A stretch of DNA of 64,000 nucleotides from Rhodothalassium salexigens DSM 2132 (GCF_004341375.1 NZ_SLXO01000004.1:62001-126000); one strand, 5' to 3'. Positions 27,177 through 36,370 are shown, counted from the stretch's first letter. Numbers and translations are program-made. The notes: a model not told the origin generated them from the sequence alone.

Positions 27177-28052
27177 ATGAGCGTGGCCGAGCCGATCGCG
27201 CTTGACGGTCTGGCCGATCTGGCCGGCCGTTATCGCGGCGTCATCTGCGACGTTTGGGGGGTGCTGCACAATGGCCAGCGGCTCTATCCCGGTGTCGGCG
27301 ACGCGCTCGCTGGCTTGCGCGCCAACATGGGGCCGGTGGTGCTGCTGTCCAACGCGCCCAAGTCGGCGCGCACGATCTCAAGCTCGATTGCCGCCATGGG
27401 GCTGCCCGCGACGGCCTATGACCGGGTGATGAGTTCGGGCTCGTTGGTGCGTGACGTGTTGCGCACGGCGATCGCCAAAAAGGGCGGGCCGGTTCGGGTG
27501 TTGTTCATCGGCAAGGCCGGCGACCGCGAGATCATCGAGGATCTGGACGTGACGGTCACCGACGACGCCGGCGCGGCGGACCTGTTTCTGGCCTGCGGGT
27601 TCGACCCCGGTTACAGCCTGGATTTGGCGCCTTACGAGCCGACATTGTGCGCCGCTTTGGAGGCTGGCCATGAGATGATCTGCGCGAACCCCGATCGCTG
27701 GGCGCCGTCGGGGGACCGGCTGGCGCCGTGCGCGGGGCTGTTCGCCGATCGCTACGAGACCATGGGCGGCCGGGCGCTGCGCTGCGGCAAGCCCTTCGCC
27801 GAGGCGTTCGAGGCTGCCATCGAGGCGCTGTCGGGGCTGGCCGACCGCCCGCTGACCCGGCGCGAGATCCTGGTCATCGGCGATGGGCCGGAAACCGATA
27901 TCGCCGGCGCCGAGCGCATGGGGCTCGACTGTGTGCTGATCGAAAGCGGCCTGCACAGCGCACCCGGCGGCAGCGCCGCGCCTGCGCCCCGACCGGGTCT
28001 GGCGCGCCACCGTCCCACGTACACGCTCGAAAGCCTGCGTTGGCGGGGCTGA
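27177..28052 (+). CDS. HAD-superfamily subfamily IIA hydrolase (TIGR01459-like)
   Basis: This 291-residue HAD phosphatase-like protein has motif I as ICDVWGVLHNG (nucleophile aspartate). Motif II is VVLLSNAPKSA, and motif IV is VIGDGPETDIAGAERMG. The large IIA cap lies between, with the AGHEMICANPD signature. Relatives dephosphorylate small phosphorylated metabolites, but the substrate here is unknown. ATG at 27177 gives the family's usual length; an in-frame ATG at 27111 would add 22 unconserved residues. It converges on cheZ. Confidence 0.85.
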   Translation: MSVAEPIALDGLADLAGRYRGVICDVWGVLHNGQRLYPGVGDALAGLRANMGPVVLLSNAPKSARTISSSIAAMGLPATAYDRVMSSGSLVRDVLRTAIAKKGGPVRVLFIGKAGDREIIEDLDVTVTDDAGAADLFLACGFDPGYSLDLAPYEPTLCAALEAGHEMICANPDRWAPSGDRLAPCAGLFADRYETMGGRALRCGKPFAEAFEAAIEALSGLADRPLTRREILVIGDGPETDIAGAERMGLDCVLIESGLHSAPGGSAAPAPRPGLARHRPTYTLESLRWRG

Positions 28053-28079
28053 GGCCGCCCCGGCTGCGCCCGTCAAGGG

Positions 28080-29255
28080 TCAGTTGAACAGGGAGTCGAT
28101 GTCTTCCTGGGTGACGTCGCCGCCGCTGGGAAACTCGTCGTCGCCGTCGGTTTTGTCCGCTCCGGCGTCGTCCTGGCCCGGCGTGGGCTTGCCGGCCGGT
28201 GCCGGCGCGCTCGCCGCCTGGGCGGATTTTCCCGCCTCGGCCGATTTGCCGGCTTGTTTTTGCGCCGGTTTCGCATCCGGCTTCGGCGCCGGTTTGGGGT
28301 CGGGTTGCGTCTTGCCGGTCTGGCTGCCGCTGGCGGGCTTCTCGCCGGTCGCACCGGCGGCCGATGGACCCGATGACCCGCCCGCCTCACCTGCTTTGCC
28401 CGTTTCGCCCGCGGCGCCGGTTTGGGCCGGGGCGGCCGGATCGGCGCTCGGCTGATCGTCGGCGCCTTTGCCGGTGTCGGTTGGCGGCGGTGTCTGGGCG
28501 CTCGGCGTCTGGGCGCTCGGTGTCTGGGCGCTCGGTGTCTGGGCGCTCGGTGCCGGCGCTGACGGGGTGCCGCCTTGCGGCGCCGGCGTGGCCGGCGCGG
28601 CGCTGGCGTCGCCGCCGAGCAATTCGTCGACCAGCGACTGGTCGATGCCTTCGCCTTCGAGCGACGGGCCGCGCGCCAGCGGGTCGTGACGCTCGCGCTG
28701 GGTCTGCTGTTCTTCGTAGGACGCCGCCTCCATGTCGGTCTCGGTGACACCCATCAGGGTGCGCAACTCGTGCACCCGATCCTCGACGAAGGTCAGGGTC
28801 TCGACCACCTTGGAGATGCGCTGGCCGGTGATGTCCTGAAACGAGCACGCCTCGAAAATGCGCAGGATATGATCCTGCACCTGGTTGCGATACTCGTCGC
28901 TGTCGGCCGGATCGGCGTTCATGATCGCCTCGGCCGATTCCATGATCGTGTTGGTGGCTTCCTCGGTCTGCTGGACGATGGCGTCCAGCTCCTGGCCGGC
29001 GCGCGGGATGCGGGCGCTCTCCAGGTCGCGCGGCTGCAGGGACGCGATCTCGTGCCGGGCGTTCATGATGTATTCCGACATCGCCCGGCATTCGCGGTAA
29101 ATCTTCGTGTCGATGCCGCGGAAAAACATCCGCATGCTGCCGATCAACACCTCGGTGATGGCGGCCACGTCCGCCATCGACAGGTCCTCGTTCCGGTTTT
29201 GCCGAAGCCGGTCGACCAGAGCCTCTATCTGCTCGGGCAACGACGACGACGACAT
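28080..29255 (-). CDS. cheZ: CheZ protein phosphatase
   Basis: This 391-residue protein dephosphorylates CheY-P in chemotaxis. The N-terminal 210 residues form the long CheZ helices, with the catalytic segment around SFQDITGQRISKVVETL (D and Q of the CheZ active motif). A disordered Ala/Pro/Gly/Lys-rich linker of about 150 residues follows, including a PSAQT repeat. The extreme C-terminus GGDVTQEDIDSLFN is the CheY-binding peptide. It starts one base after the cheY stop, so the two are an operon. The linker is much longer than in enteric CheZ. Confidence 0.92.
   Translation of the reverse strand: MSSSSLPEQIEALVDRLRQNRNEDLSMADVAAITEVLIGSMRMFFRGIDTKIYRECRAMSEYIMNARHEIASLQPRDLESARIPRAGQELDAIVQQTEEATNTIMESAEAIMNADPADSDEYRNQVQDHILRIFEACSFQDITGQRISKVVETLTFVEDRVHELRTLMGVTETDMEAASYEEQQTQRERHDPLARGPSLEGEGIDQSLVDELLGGDASAAPATPAPQGGTPSAPAPSAQTPSAQTPSAQTPSAQTPPPTDTGKGADDQPSADPAAPAQTGAAGETGKAGEAGGSSGPSAAGATGEKPASGSQTGKTQPDPKPAPKPDAKPAQKQAGKSAEAGKSAQAASAPAPAGKPTPGQDDAGADKTDGDDEFPSGGDVTQEDIDSLFN
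28491..28550 (-). repeat. Four tandem 15-bp repeats inside cheZ
   Basis: Four head-to-tail 15-bp units start at 28491, 28506, 28521 and 28536. They are nearly identical (one base differs) and encode four PSAQT pentapeptides in the CheZ linker. Being in-frame and homogeneous, they suggest recent slippage or unequal exchange. Confidence 0.9.
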
Positions 29256-29256
29256 C

Positions 29257-29643
29257 CTAGAAATCTCCGAGGACGGCGGAAATCTTCTGCTTCAGGGTCT
29301 GAGCGTTGAACGGCTTGACGATATAGTTGTTCACGCCGGCCTTCTTGGCGGCGACCACATTGTCGGTCTTGGACTCGGCGGTCACCATGATGAACGGCGT
29401 GTTTTTCAACTGGCCGTCGGCGCGCACTTCCTTGAGCAGTTCATAGCCGGTCATCGGTTCCATGTTCCAATCGGAAATGACCAACCCGTAGCTTTTCGCG
29501 CGGAGCTTTTCCAGCGCCATGGAGCCGTCCGTGGCCTCGTCCACATTGTCGAAGCCCAATTGCTTGAGCAGATTGCGAACGATCCGCAGCATCGTCTTGT
29601 AATCGTCGACGATCAGGATCGGCATATTGAAATCAACGGCCAT
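29257..29643 (-). CDS. cheY: CheY-type chemotaxis response regulator
   Basis: This 128-residue single receiver domain has the acidic pocket DD at residues 13-14. The phospho-acceptor is Asp58 (VISDWNMEP), the switch threonine lies in MVTAES, and the conserved lysine is in IVKPFNA. It has no output domain, so it acts by binding the flagellar motor. The family of CheY proteins paired with CheZ is chemotactic in alphaproteobacteria. It is the first gene of a two-gene unit with cheZ. Confidence 0.94.
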   Translation of the reverse strand: MAVDFNMPILIVDDYKTMLRIVRNLLKQLGFDNVDEATDGSMALEKLRAKSYGLVISDWNMEPMTGYELLKEVRADGQLKNTPFIMVTAESKTDNVVAAKKAGVNNYIVKPFNAQTLKQKISAVLGDF

Positions 29644-29991
29644 GGTGTGTCCACTTTTCTGGTTTTACCGCGGCAAACGCGAAGACAGGACCGACGCGCC
29701 GAACCCGGCGCAGCGTGGGTGCTTGGGCTGCAACCTAGCGATCGCCCTCTAAAAAACTCGTTAACTCGTCGCCAATGCAACACCTCGTCGTCCAAGCAAC
29801 GATCGGCGGCGACCGCGCGGTCAACTTGCCGGACCGGACGTTTGTGCCTAAGGTCCGCGGGTCATGCAAGCGGGCGGCTTGCGCGCCCGTGACGGTCAAC
29901 GCTATCGCCCCTGACGCGGGGGAGACCTCCGCGGCCGGGGGAGAGCGCACATCAGCGGCCCCGGGCAGTGTTGGAACGGCGGAGTTTGGGA
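29644..29991. other. Divergent promoter region between cheY and ribF
   Basis: About 348 bases contain no supported gene. The only AT-rich part is 29749-29766, which contains a GTTAAC core inside a repeated ACTCGT motif and sits about 110 bases upstream of cheY. That is a plausible promoter or operator position, but no consensus element can be assigned. Confidence 0.45.
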
Positions 29992-30993
29992 ATGCGGATC
30001 AACGCTGATTCGACGCCTTTGCCGGCGGCCTGGCGAGGCGGGGTGGCCGCACTCGGCAATTTCGATGGCCTGCACCGGGGCCACCAGGCGGTGCTGGGCC
30101 AGGCCGCGGCCGAGGCCCGCCGCCGCGGGCGACCGTTTGCGGTGATCACCTTCGAACCGCACCCGCGGCGTTTTTTCAAACCCGATACGCCGCCGTTCCG
30201 GCTGACGCCGCGGGCCGAACGGCGCAGCCTGCTCAGCGCCATGGGCGTCGACCTGTTGATCGAGATGCCGTTCGACGCGGCGCTGGCCGCCACCTCGGCC
30301 GACGCGTTCATCGAACGCTATCTGCACGAGGCGTTCGGTCTGTCCCAGGTGGTCGTGGGCTATGACTATCATTTCGGCCACAAACGCGCCGGCAATGCCG
30401 ATCTGCTCCGCCGCCGCGGTGGCGAACTCGGCTTCGACCTGGCCGTGGTCGACGCCTTCTGCCTCGGCGACTGCGAGCCCGAACCAGTGTCGTCGACCCA
30501 GATCCGCCAGGCGCTATGCGCCGGCGAAGCGCGCCGGGCGGCCGATCTGCTTGGCCATTGGTGGGGGATCACCGGCACCGTGGTCGGCGGCGACCAGCGC
30601 GGCCGGACCATCGGCTTTCCCACCGCCAATATCCAATTGGGCGAGACCCTGGAGCCCGCCTTCGGCGTCTATGCCGCGCGCACCATCCTGCCCGACGGCC
30701 GGGTCGTCGACAGCGTCACCAATCTGGGCCGGCGGCCCACCTTCGATGGACAGGCTGTGCTGCTGGAGACCTATCTGTTCGACTTCGACGGCGATCTCTA
30801 CGGCCAGTCGCTGCGCGTCGAATTGGTCGAGCGGTTGCGCGGCGAACGCAAGTTCGACGGCCTCGACGCGCTCAAGGCGCAGATCGCCGCCGATTGCGAT
30901 ACCGCGCGCGCCCTGCTGGCCGATCCGGCTCATGCCCGCGCGCGGCTCAAGCCGCCGCATCTGGGTGGCGTGATCGATGAATCCGACGCCTGA
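29992..30993 (+). CDS. ribF: Bifunctional riboflavin kinase / FAD synthetase
   Basis: This 333-residue enzyme makes FMN and then FAD from riboflavin. The N-terminal FMN adenylyltransferase domain shows GNFDGLHRGHQ, VITFEPHPRRFF, VVVGYDYHFGHKRAG and SSTQIRQAL. The C-terminal flavokinase domain shows QRGRTIGFPTANI and LGRRPTFDG. The ATG at 29992 was chosen; a GTG at 29968 would add eight residues. The next gene begins 17 bases before its end. FAD supply fits the several flavoproteins in the window, though this is a housekeeping gene. Confidence 0.95.
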   Translation: MRINADSTPLPAAWRGGVAALGNFDGLHRGHQAVLGQAAAEARRRGRPFAVITFEPHPRRFFKPDTPPFRLTPRAERRSLLSAMGVDLLIEMPFDAALAATSADAFIERYLHEAFGLSQVVVGYDYHFGHKRAGNADLLRRRGGELGFDLAVVDAFCLGDCEPEPVSSTQIRQALCAGEARRAADLLGHWWGITGTVVGGDQRGRTIGFPTANIQLGETLEPAFGVYAARTILPDGRVVDSVTNLGRRPTFDGQAVLLETYLFDFDGDLYGQSLRVELVERLRGERKFDGLDALKAQIAADCDTARALLADPAHARARLKPPHLGGVIDESDA

Positions 30994-31885
30994 TCTCGCC
31001 GCCTTCGTGCCGCCCGAGGCGTGGCGCGCCCGCGGCCAGGTGCTGTCGCTCGGCGGCCATCGGCTGTTCGTGATCGACGAGGCCGCGCCGGTGGACAGCC
31101 CGCCGGTGGTGCTGCTGCACGGCTATCCCACCAGCAGTTGGGATTGGCATCGCATCTGGCCGGCGCTGCTCCGCCACCACCGCTGTGTGGCGCCCGACCT
31201 GCTGGGCTTCGGCTTTTCCGACAAACCGCAGCGCCATCGCTACACCATCGCCGAACAGGCCGACTTGGTCGAAGCGTTGATGGATCGTTTGGCACTGCCG
31301 CCGGTGCACCTTCTGGCCCATGACTATGGCGACACGGTTGCGCAGGAATTGCTGGCGCGCGACAATGCCCGGCCGGACGCCGGGCGCCGCCTGCTCAGCG
31401 TGTCGTTGCTCAACGGCGGCCTGTTTCCCGAGACCCATCGCGCCCGGCCGATCCAGCATCTGCTTGCCTCGCCCGTGGGTCCGGTGGTCGCCCGGCTGGC
31501 GTCCAAGGCGCGGTTCATGGCCGGCCTGGCGGCGGTTTTCGGACCCGAAACCCAACCGACCGCCGACGAGATCGACGCCTTCTGGGCGATCATGTCGGAG
31601 CGGCGCGGTCAGCCCGTGCTGGCCCGCCTGATCGGCTATATGGCCGAGCGGCGCGCCCATCGCGCGCGCTGGGTCGGCGCGCTCCAAGACGCGCACTGCC
31701 CGGTGCAACTGATCAACGGCTCGGCCGATCCGGTCTCGGGCGCGCACATGGTGGCGCGCTACGCCGAATTGGTGCGGGACGATGACGCCATCGTCGCCTT
31801 GCCGGGCATCGGCCACTATCCGCAGATGGAAGCGCCTGCTGCCGTGATTGCGGCTTATTCGGAGTTCATTGACTCAACCCGGTGA
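30977..31885 (+). CDS. Alpha/beta hydrolase of the MEST/PEG1 type
   Basis: This 302-residue alpha/beta hydrolase has an oxyanion-region HGYPTSSWDWH and a nucleophile elbow AHDYGDTVAQELL in which aspartate occupies the nucleophile position. The terminal histidine lies in GHYPQMEAP. The elbow, NGGLFPETHR, VFGP and RRWVGAL-like stretches match my recollection of the mammalian MEST (PEG1) protein family. An Asp nucleophile suggests dehalogenase- or epoxide-hydrolase-like chemistry rather than an esterase, but the substrate is unknown. It overlaps ribF by 17 bases and is probably translationally coupled. Confidence 0.85.
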   Translation: MNPTPDLAAFVPPEAWRARGQVLSLGGHRLFVIDEAAPVDSPPVVLLHGYPTSSWDWHRIWPALLRHHRCVAPDLLGFGFSDKPQRHRYTIAEQADLVEALMDRLALPPVHLLAHDYGDTVAQELLARDNARPDAGRRLLSVSLLNGGLFPETHRARPIQHLLASPVGPVVARLASKARFMAGLAAVFGPETQPTADEIDAFWAIMSERRGQPVLARLIGYMAERRAHRARWVGALQDAHCPVQLINGSADPVSGAHMVARYAELVRDDDAIVALPGIGHYPQMEAPAAVIAAYSEFIDSTR

Positions 31886-31942
31886 GGCGCGGGACACTCG
31901 CCGCTGCACGGGGCGCGACCCCGGCGAGGGGAGGGTGGATGC

Positions 31943-33834
31943 ATGGCGCAGGCCGGTGGCTGGGACACGCTGATCCGCGGCGCGCGGGTGTTCGACGGCA
32001 CCGGCGCGGCCCCGGTTTTTGAGGATGTGGCGTTGGCCAACGGGCGCATCGCGGCGCGCGGGGCTCGCTTGTCGGCGGCGCGGGCCGACCGGGTCGTCGA
32101 GGCGCGCGGCCTGTGGCTCATGCCGGGTCTGCTCGACATCCACACCCATTTCGACCTGGAGGTGGAACTGGCGCCCGGCCTGCCCGAGGCGGTGCGCCAC
32201 GGCACCACCACCGTGGTGGTCGCCAATTGCTCGCTCGGTCTGGCGTTCGGCAACCAGCGCCGCGCCGGCCAAGACCCGATCGTCGATTGTTTCGCGCGCG
32301 TCGAGAACATCCCCAAGGCGATCCTGGCCCAGGTCGCCGAGCGTGCGGTGTGGCGCGACAGCGCCGACTATCTGGCCCATCTGGACACCCTGCCCCTGGG
32401 GCCGAACATCGTGCCACTGATCCCCCATTCCATGTTGCGGATCGAGGTCATGGGCTTGGCCGACAGCGTCGCTCGCGCGCCCGACGCGTCGGAACTGGCG
32501 CGCATGGAGGCGCTGCTCGACAAGGCGATGGCCGAGGGCTATGCGGGCTTCTCCACCGACGCCTTGCCGTTTCACTATCTGGCCAATGCGCCGCGCCAGC
32601 GCCGCCGCATCCCGGCCCAATATGGGAGCTTCGCCGAACTGAAGCGGTTGGTGGACGTGGTGCGCCGCCACGACCGGCTGTGGCAGGCGACGCCGCCCAA
32701 GGACAACCCCCTGGCCACCGCGCGGTTGTTTGCACTGACCAGCGGCCGGCTCTACGGCCGCCCGGTGCGGTTGACCGCGGTGGCCGCGCTCGATGTGGCC
32801 ACCAACCGGACGCTGGCGCCGCTGGCGCGCCTGCTGGCCCGGCTGCTCAACAGCCGGCTGGTCGACGGCCGCTTCCGCTTGCAGGCGCTGGCCGCGCCGT
32901 TCAAGACCTGGAGCGAGGGGGCGATCACGCCGCTCGCCGAAGAGATTCCCGAACTGCGGGCGCTCAACGAGCCCGATCTGGACGACCGGGCGGCGCGTGC
33001 GGCGATCATGGACGACCCCGACTGGCAGCGGCGCTTTCTGGCCATGTGGCGCCACGGCAAGCGCGGGCTGACCCTGGCCCGGTTCAAGCGGCTGGTGGCC
33101 CGCGAGGATTATGCCATCAGCCGCGACCTGGCGCACATGGTGGTCGACCGCGCCCCGGTGGCCGATTGGCAGGGCGAGACCCTGGCGGCGGTGTTCGCGC
33201 GCTTCGGCCGCTTTCGTGCCGGCGATGCCGCGGCGGCGCGCAGTGCCGACGAGCGCGCCGCCTTCGACGCCGTGCCGACGAACGCCCGCGACGACGCCGC
33301 TTTCCTGCTGCACCTGTTGCGCGCCTATGACCGGGACCTGGTATGGTGGACGGTGTCGGCCAACCGCGATCCTGGGGTGATGCGCGACCTGCTGTTCAAC
33401 CCGCGCCTGTTGCCGGGCTTCAACGATTCGGGCGCGCATCTGACCAACATGGCCTTTTACGACGGCAATCTGCGCGCCTTGCAGATCGCCCAGGGCGAAG
33501 GCGAGGCGCAGGTGGCCCGCATGGTGCGCCGGCTGACCGTCGAGCCGGCCATCTTCCTCGGTCTGGAGCCGGCGCCGACCTGGCGCTGATCGACCCCGCG
33601 GCCCTGGCGGCTTATGACAGCGAGGCGCAGACGCGCCGCGTCCATCGCGACGTGTTCGACCACGAACAACTGGTCAATCGCTCGGATGGCGTCGTGGCGG
33701 GCGTCTGGATTGCCGGCCAGCGGGCCTGGGACGGCACCGCGGTGACGCCCGCGCTTGGCAGCGACCGGATGGGGCTAGCGTTGCGCGCCGCCAACCACCG
33801 CCCGCCCGCACCGGCGGCCCTGGCCGCCGAATAA
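31943..33834 (+). pseudogene. D-aminoacylase-like amidohydrolase, frameshifted near its C-terminus
   Basis: The main frame (31943-33589, 548 residues) carries the amidohydrolase metal motif GLLDIHTHFDLE near residue 65, NCSLGLAFG, and the late NDSGAHLTNM motif, as in N-acyl-D-amino-acid deacylases. It stops at a TGA at 33587. The expected C-terminal beta-sandwich strand continues in another frame at about 33575-33834 (ADLALIDPAALAAYDSEA through DVFDHEQLVNRSDGVVAGVWIAGQ). The join also lacks the usual short turn before that strand, so a deletion of 3n+1 bases is likely. It may be a true pseudogene, an enzyme with a shortened tail, or a sequence error. A strong GAGGGGAGGG ribosome binding site precedes the ATG. 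Confidence 0.8.
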
Positions 33835-34009
33835 GCCGGCCGCCGGTGCGGTTGCCGGTGCCTTTGTCGGTGCCGGTGCGGTTGCTGGTATCGGTGTCTT
33901 CTGTGCCGGTCGACGCGGTTGCGATCGCTGCCGGCGGCCAGGGGGCGGCGGCTCGGGGGCGGCGGCGAGGGGGCCGGGGGCGATCGGCGCCAGGTCGGGG
34001 TCGGCGGTT

Positions 34010-34849
34010 TCAGGCGGCCTTGGCCATGGAGCGGGCGAGGCGGTCGCGTCGCCACTTCACATAGGCCCAAAAGCCCGACACCGCCCAGTTGGCGAGCCGG
34101 CCGTCGGGCGGCATGTCGGCGGCGCGCAGGATCATCCGCGCGGCGTTCTCCAGATGCGGGCGGTCATAGACGCCCATGGCGCGGCGCCAATAATCCTTGG
34201 CCAACGCGCCCTGGTCATAGGCCGCATGGGCGTCGCGGGGCAGCACGTTGGCGGCATAGTAGGCATAGGCCAGTTCGTCGTCTTCGGCCTCCTGCACCCG
34301 GCCGACGGCGATGCGCAGCTTGGCCAGCCGGCTCAACCGGGCCTGGTCGCGATAGCGTTTGAAGTGCTTGTGAAACAGTTGATAATGGAAGAACTCGTCG
34401 GTGGCGATGCGCTTGGCGATCTCGGTCAGGACCGGTTCGTCGGTGGCATCGCGTATTGCCGAATAAAAGGACGAGGTGCCCGATTCGACCACGCAGCGGG
34501 CGATCAACTCGCCGGCTCGGCTGCCGCGCACCGAGGTCTCGGCGTCGAGCGGCAGCGAATAGCCGCGACGAAACGCGTCGAGGGCCGCTTCGAACGAGAA
34601 CCCGGGGTCGACCAACTCGGCCCACCGGCCGAGAGCGGCGCCGTGCTGGGCTTCTTCCTCGCCCCACTGGTCGGCGGCGGCCAGGAACGCGTCGTCGCCG
34701 TCGAATACGTTGCGCAGATAGTGCACATAGTCGGCGCTGTTGGCTTCGACCAGCGCGGCGGTCTTGATCACCGGCACCAGATCGGGATCGACGCGGTCGG
34801 GGGCGAAGGCGCCCCAGTCGATGTCGTCGAGTGTCCAACGTTTGCTCAT
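34010..34849 (-). CDS. Ferritin-like diiron protein (acyl-ACP desaturase-like fold)
   Basis: This 279-residue, mostly helical protein has two E-x-x-H metal motifs in the right order for a diiron four-helix bundle. One is in QWGEEEAQHGAAL (about residue 70) and the other in IATDEFFHYQLFHKHF (about residue 150). Supporting acidic residues lie in KTAALVEANSADYVHYL and CVVESGTSSFYSAI. This resembles acyl-ACP desaturase or rubrerythrin-like oxidases; the reaction is unknown. The ATG at 34849 follows an AAGGGG element and an upstream extension to 34924 looks non-coding. It is divergent from the maoC-like gene. Confidence 0.75.
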   Translation of the reverse strand: MSKRWTLDDIDWGAFAPDRVDPDLVPVIKTAALVEANSADYVHYLRNVFDGDDAFLAAADQWGEEEAQHGAALGRWAELVDPGFSFEAALDAFRRGYSLPLDAETSVRGSRAGELIARCVVESGTSSFYSAIRDATDEPVLTEIAKRIATDEFFHYQLFHKHFKRYRDQARLSRLAKLRIAVGRVQEAEDDELAYAYYAANVLPRDAHAAYDQGALAKDYWRRAMGVYDRPHLENAARMILRAADMPPDGRLANWAVSGFWAYVKWRRDRLARSMAKAA

Positions 34850-35050
34850 GGTCGCCCCTTCCCTGATGCGGTTTCCCCTGTTCGCAGCCCGGCTTGGAAT
34901 TCTGCACTGCGACAATCGGTTCAAGCCTCAATCTTGGCGCCCGAACCCACCTGTCAAGGGTCGGAGATCCTGAGCCGCCGGCCTGTGGGTTGCATTGCGA
35001 CATAACCTGCCTAAGGTGGGCGAAATTTTGTAACCAAGGAGGCATGGGAC

Positions 35051-35518
35051 ATGGCGACCGTGATTGAACCGGAAAAGCTCGACCAGTGGATCGGCAAGGA
35101 TGTGACGCCCAGCAATTGGTTCGAGGTCGACCAGGAGCGCATCAATCTGTTTGCCGACGCGACGCTCGATCACCAGTTCATTCACGTGGACCCCGACCGG
35201 GCCGCGGCGACGCCGTTCGGTGGCACCATCGCCCATGGGTTTCTGAGCCTGTCGCTGCTGCCCTATCTGCTGGAGCAAGCCGGTGTGATGCCCGAGCGGG
35301 TGCAGATGGCGGTCAATTACGGTCTCAACAAGGTGCGCTTTTTGAACCCGGTGCGTGCCGGATCGCGGGTGCGCGCGCATGTGATCCTGCGCGATGTGAC
35401 CGAAAAGAAGCCCGGTCAGTTGTTGATGACCAACGAGGTCACGGTGGAAATCGAAGACGCCCCCAAGCCGGCGCTGATCGCCGAGGCGCTGATGCTTTAC
35501 GCGGTCGACCCTGCCTGA
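35051..35518 (+). CDS. MaoC-family (R)-specific enoyl-CoA hydratase
   Basis: This 155-residue hot-dog fold protein carries the hydratase signature LFADATLDHQFIHVDPDRAAATPFGGTIAHGFLSLSL, given here as conserved D, H and GG-T-I-A-H-G positions at about residues 35-68. It hydrates trans-enoyl-CoA to (R)-3-hydroxyacyl-CoA or a similar thioester, and is of the NodN-like short type. An AAGGAGG ribosome binding site precedes the ATG. No operon partner is evident; the next gene starts 180 bases on. Confidence 0.87.
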   Translation: MATVIEPEKLDQWIGKDVTPSNWFEVDQERINLFADATLDHQFIHVDPDRAAATPFGGTIAHGFLSLSLLPYLLEQAGVMPERVQMAVNYGLNKVRFLNPVRAGSRVRAHVILRDVTEKKPGQLLMTNEVTVEIEDAPKPALIAEALMLYAVDPA

Positions 35519-35697
35519 ACCCGTCCGACCCGGCCGATCTGAGCCCGCCCGCGTGACCTCGCTCAGGGGCTCCCGCTCGAAGCCGTCCGGGCGGGCCCGG
35601 GCTTATCGGGGCCGGTCGGGGCGGGTGCCACGCTTGCGCCGCCCCGGTCCGGCGGAGTAGGACCGGGGTCTTCGCGACGGCCAGCCAAGGAAACGCC

Positions 35698-36312
35698 ATG
35701 AACATTCATCTGCACCGGGGCGACCTGCCCGGCGACCTCGATCTGGGCCCCGTGGTGGCGGTGGACAGCGAGACCATGGGCCTGCGCCCGCGCCGCGACC
35801 GCTTGTGCCTGGTGCAGTTGTCGGCCGGCGACGGCGACGCGCATCTGGTCAAGTTCGACGCCGGGGCCGACTATGCCGCGCCCAATCTGCGCCGGCTGCT
35901 GACCGACCCCGCGGTGCTCAAGCTGTTCCACTTCGCGCGCTTCGACATCGCCGTGTTCCGCGCCTATCTGGGCGTCGACACCCGGCCGCTCTATTGCACC
36001 AAGATCGCGTCCAAGCTGGTGCGCACCTATACCGACCGCCACGGCCTCAAGGATCTGTGCCGGGAATTGCTCGGCGTCGAGCTGTCGAAGGAAAAGCAAA
36101 GCTCCGACTGGGGCGCGGACGAGATCGGCGAGGCGCAGATGGCCTACGCCGCCAACGACGTGCTGCACCTGCACGCGCTCAAGGCGGCGCTCGACCCGCT
36201 GTTGGCGCGCGAGGGTCGCGCCGATCTGGCCGCTGCGGCCTATGAGTTCCTGCCGGCGCGCGCGCGCTTGGACTTGCTCGGCTGGGACGATACCGACATT
36301 TTCGCCCATTGA
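35698..36312 (+). CDS. Ribonuclease D-like 3'-5' exonuclease
   Basis: This 204-residue single DEDDy exonuclease domain has ExoI as VAVDSETMGL (D, E). ExoII lies around LFHFARFDIAVF, and ExoIII is YAANDVLHLHAL (Y and D). It lacks the HRDC domains of full-length RNase D and matches the short alphaproteobacterial form probably used in tRNA or stable RNA 3' processing. It lies directly upstream of the lptC-lptA-lptB cluster, a conserved neighbourhood in alphaproteobacteria. Confidence 0.9.
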   Translation: MNIHLHRGDLPGDLDLGPVVAVDSETMGLRPRRDRLCLVQLSAGDGDAHLVKFDAGADYAAPNLRRLLTDPAVLKLFHFARFDIAVFRAYLGVDTRPLYCTKIASKLVRTYTDRHGLKDLCRELLGVELSKEKQSSDWGADEIGEAQMAYAANDVLHLHALKAALDPLLAREGRADLAAAAYEFLPARARLDLLGWDDTDIFAH

Positions 36313-36370
36313 GGCCCTGAGCCGGTTCGAAACCGGCCCCCACCCGTGTCAAGGAGACGCCGTTCGCGCC

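Noticed and set aside
28491-28550. Short regularly repeated DNA that could be taken for a CRISPR-like array
   Set aside because: The 15-bp units are directly abutting with no spacers and encode an in-frame pentapeptide repeat in cheZ.
33835-34009. A GGTGCCGGTGCGGTTGCC-type repetitive stretch as a possible repeat element
   Set aside because: It is irregular low-complexity GC-rich sequence between two stop codons with no consistent unit length.
36313-36370. A GGTTCGAAACC sequence resembling a tRNA T-arm
   Set aside because: No acceptor, D or anticodon arm can be formed around it; it is a small palindrome in the rnd-lptC gap.
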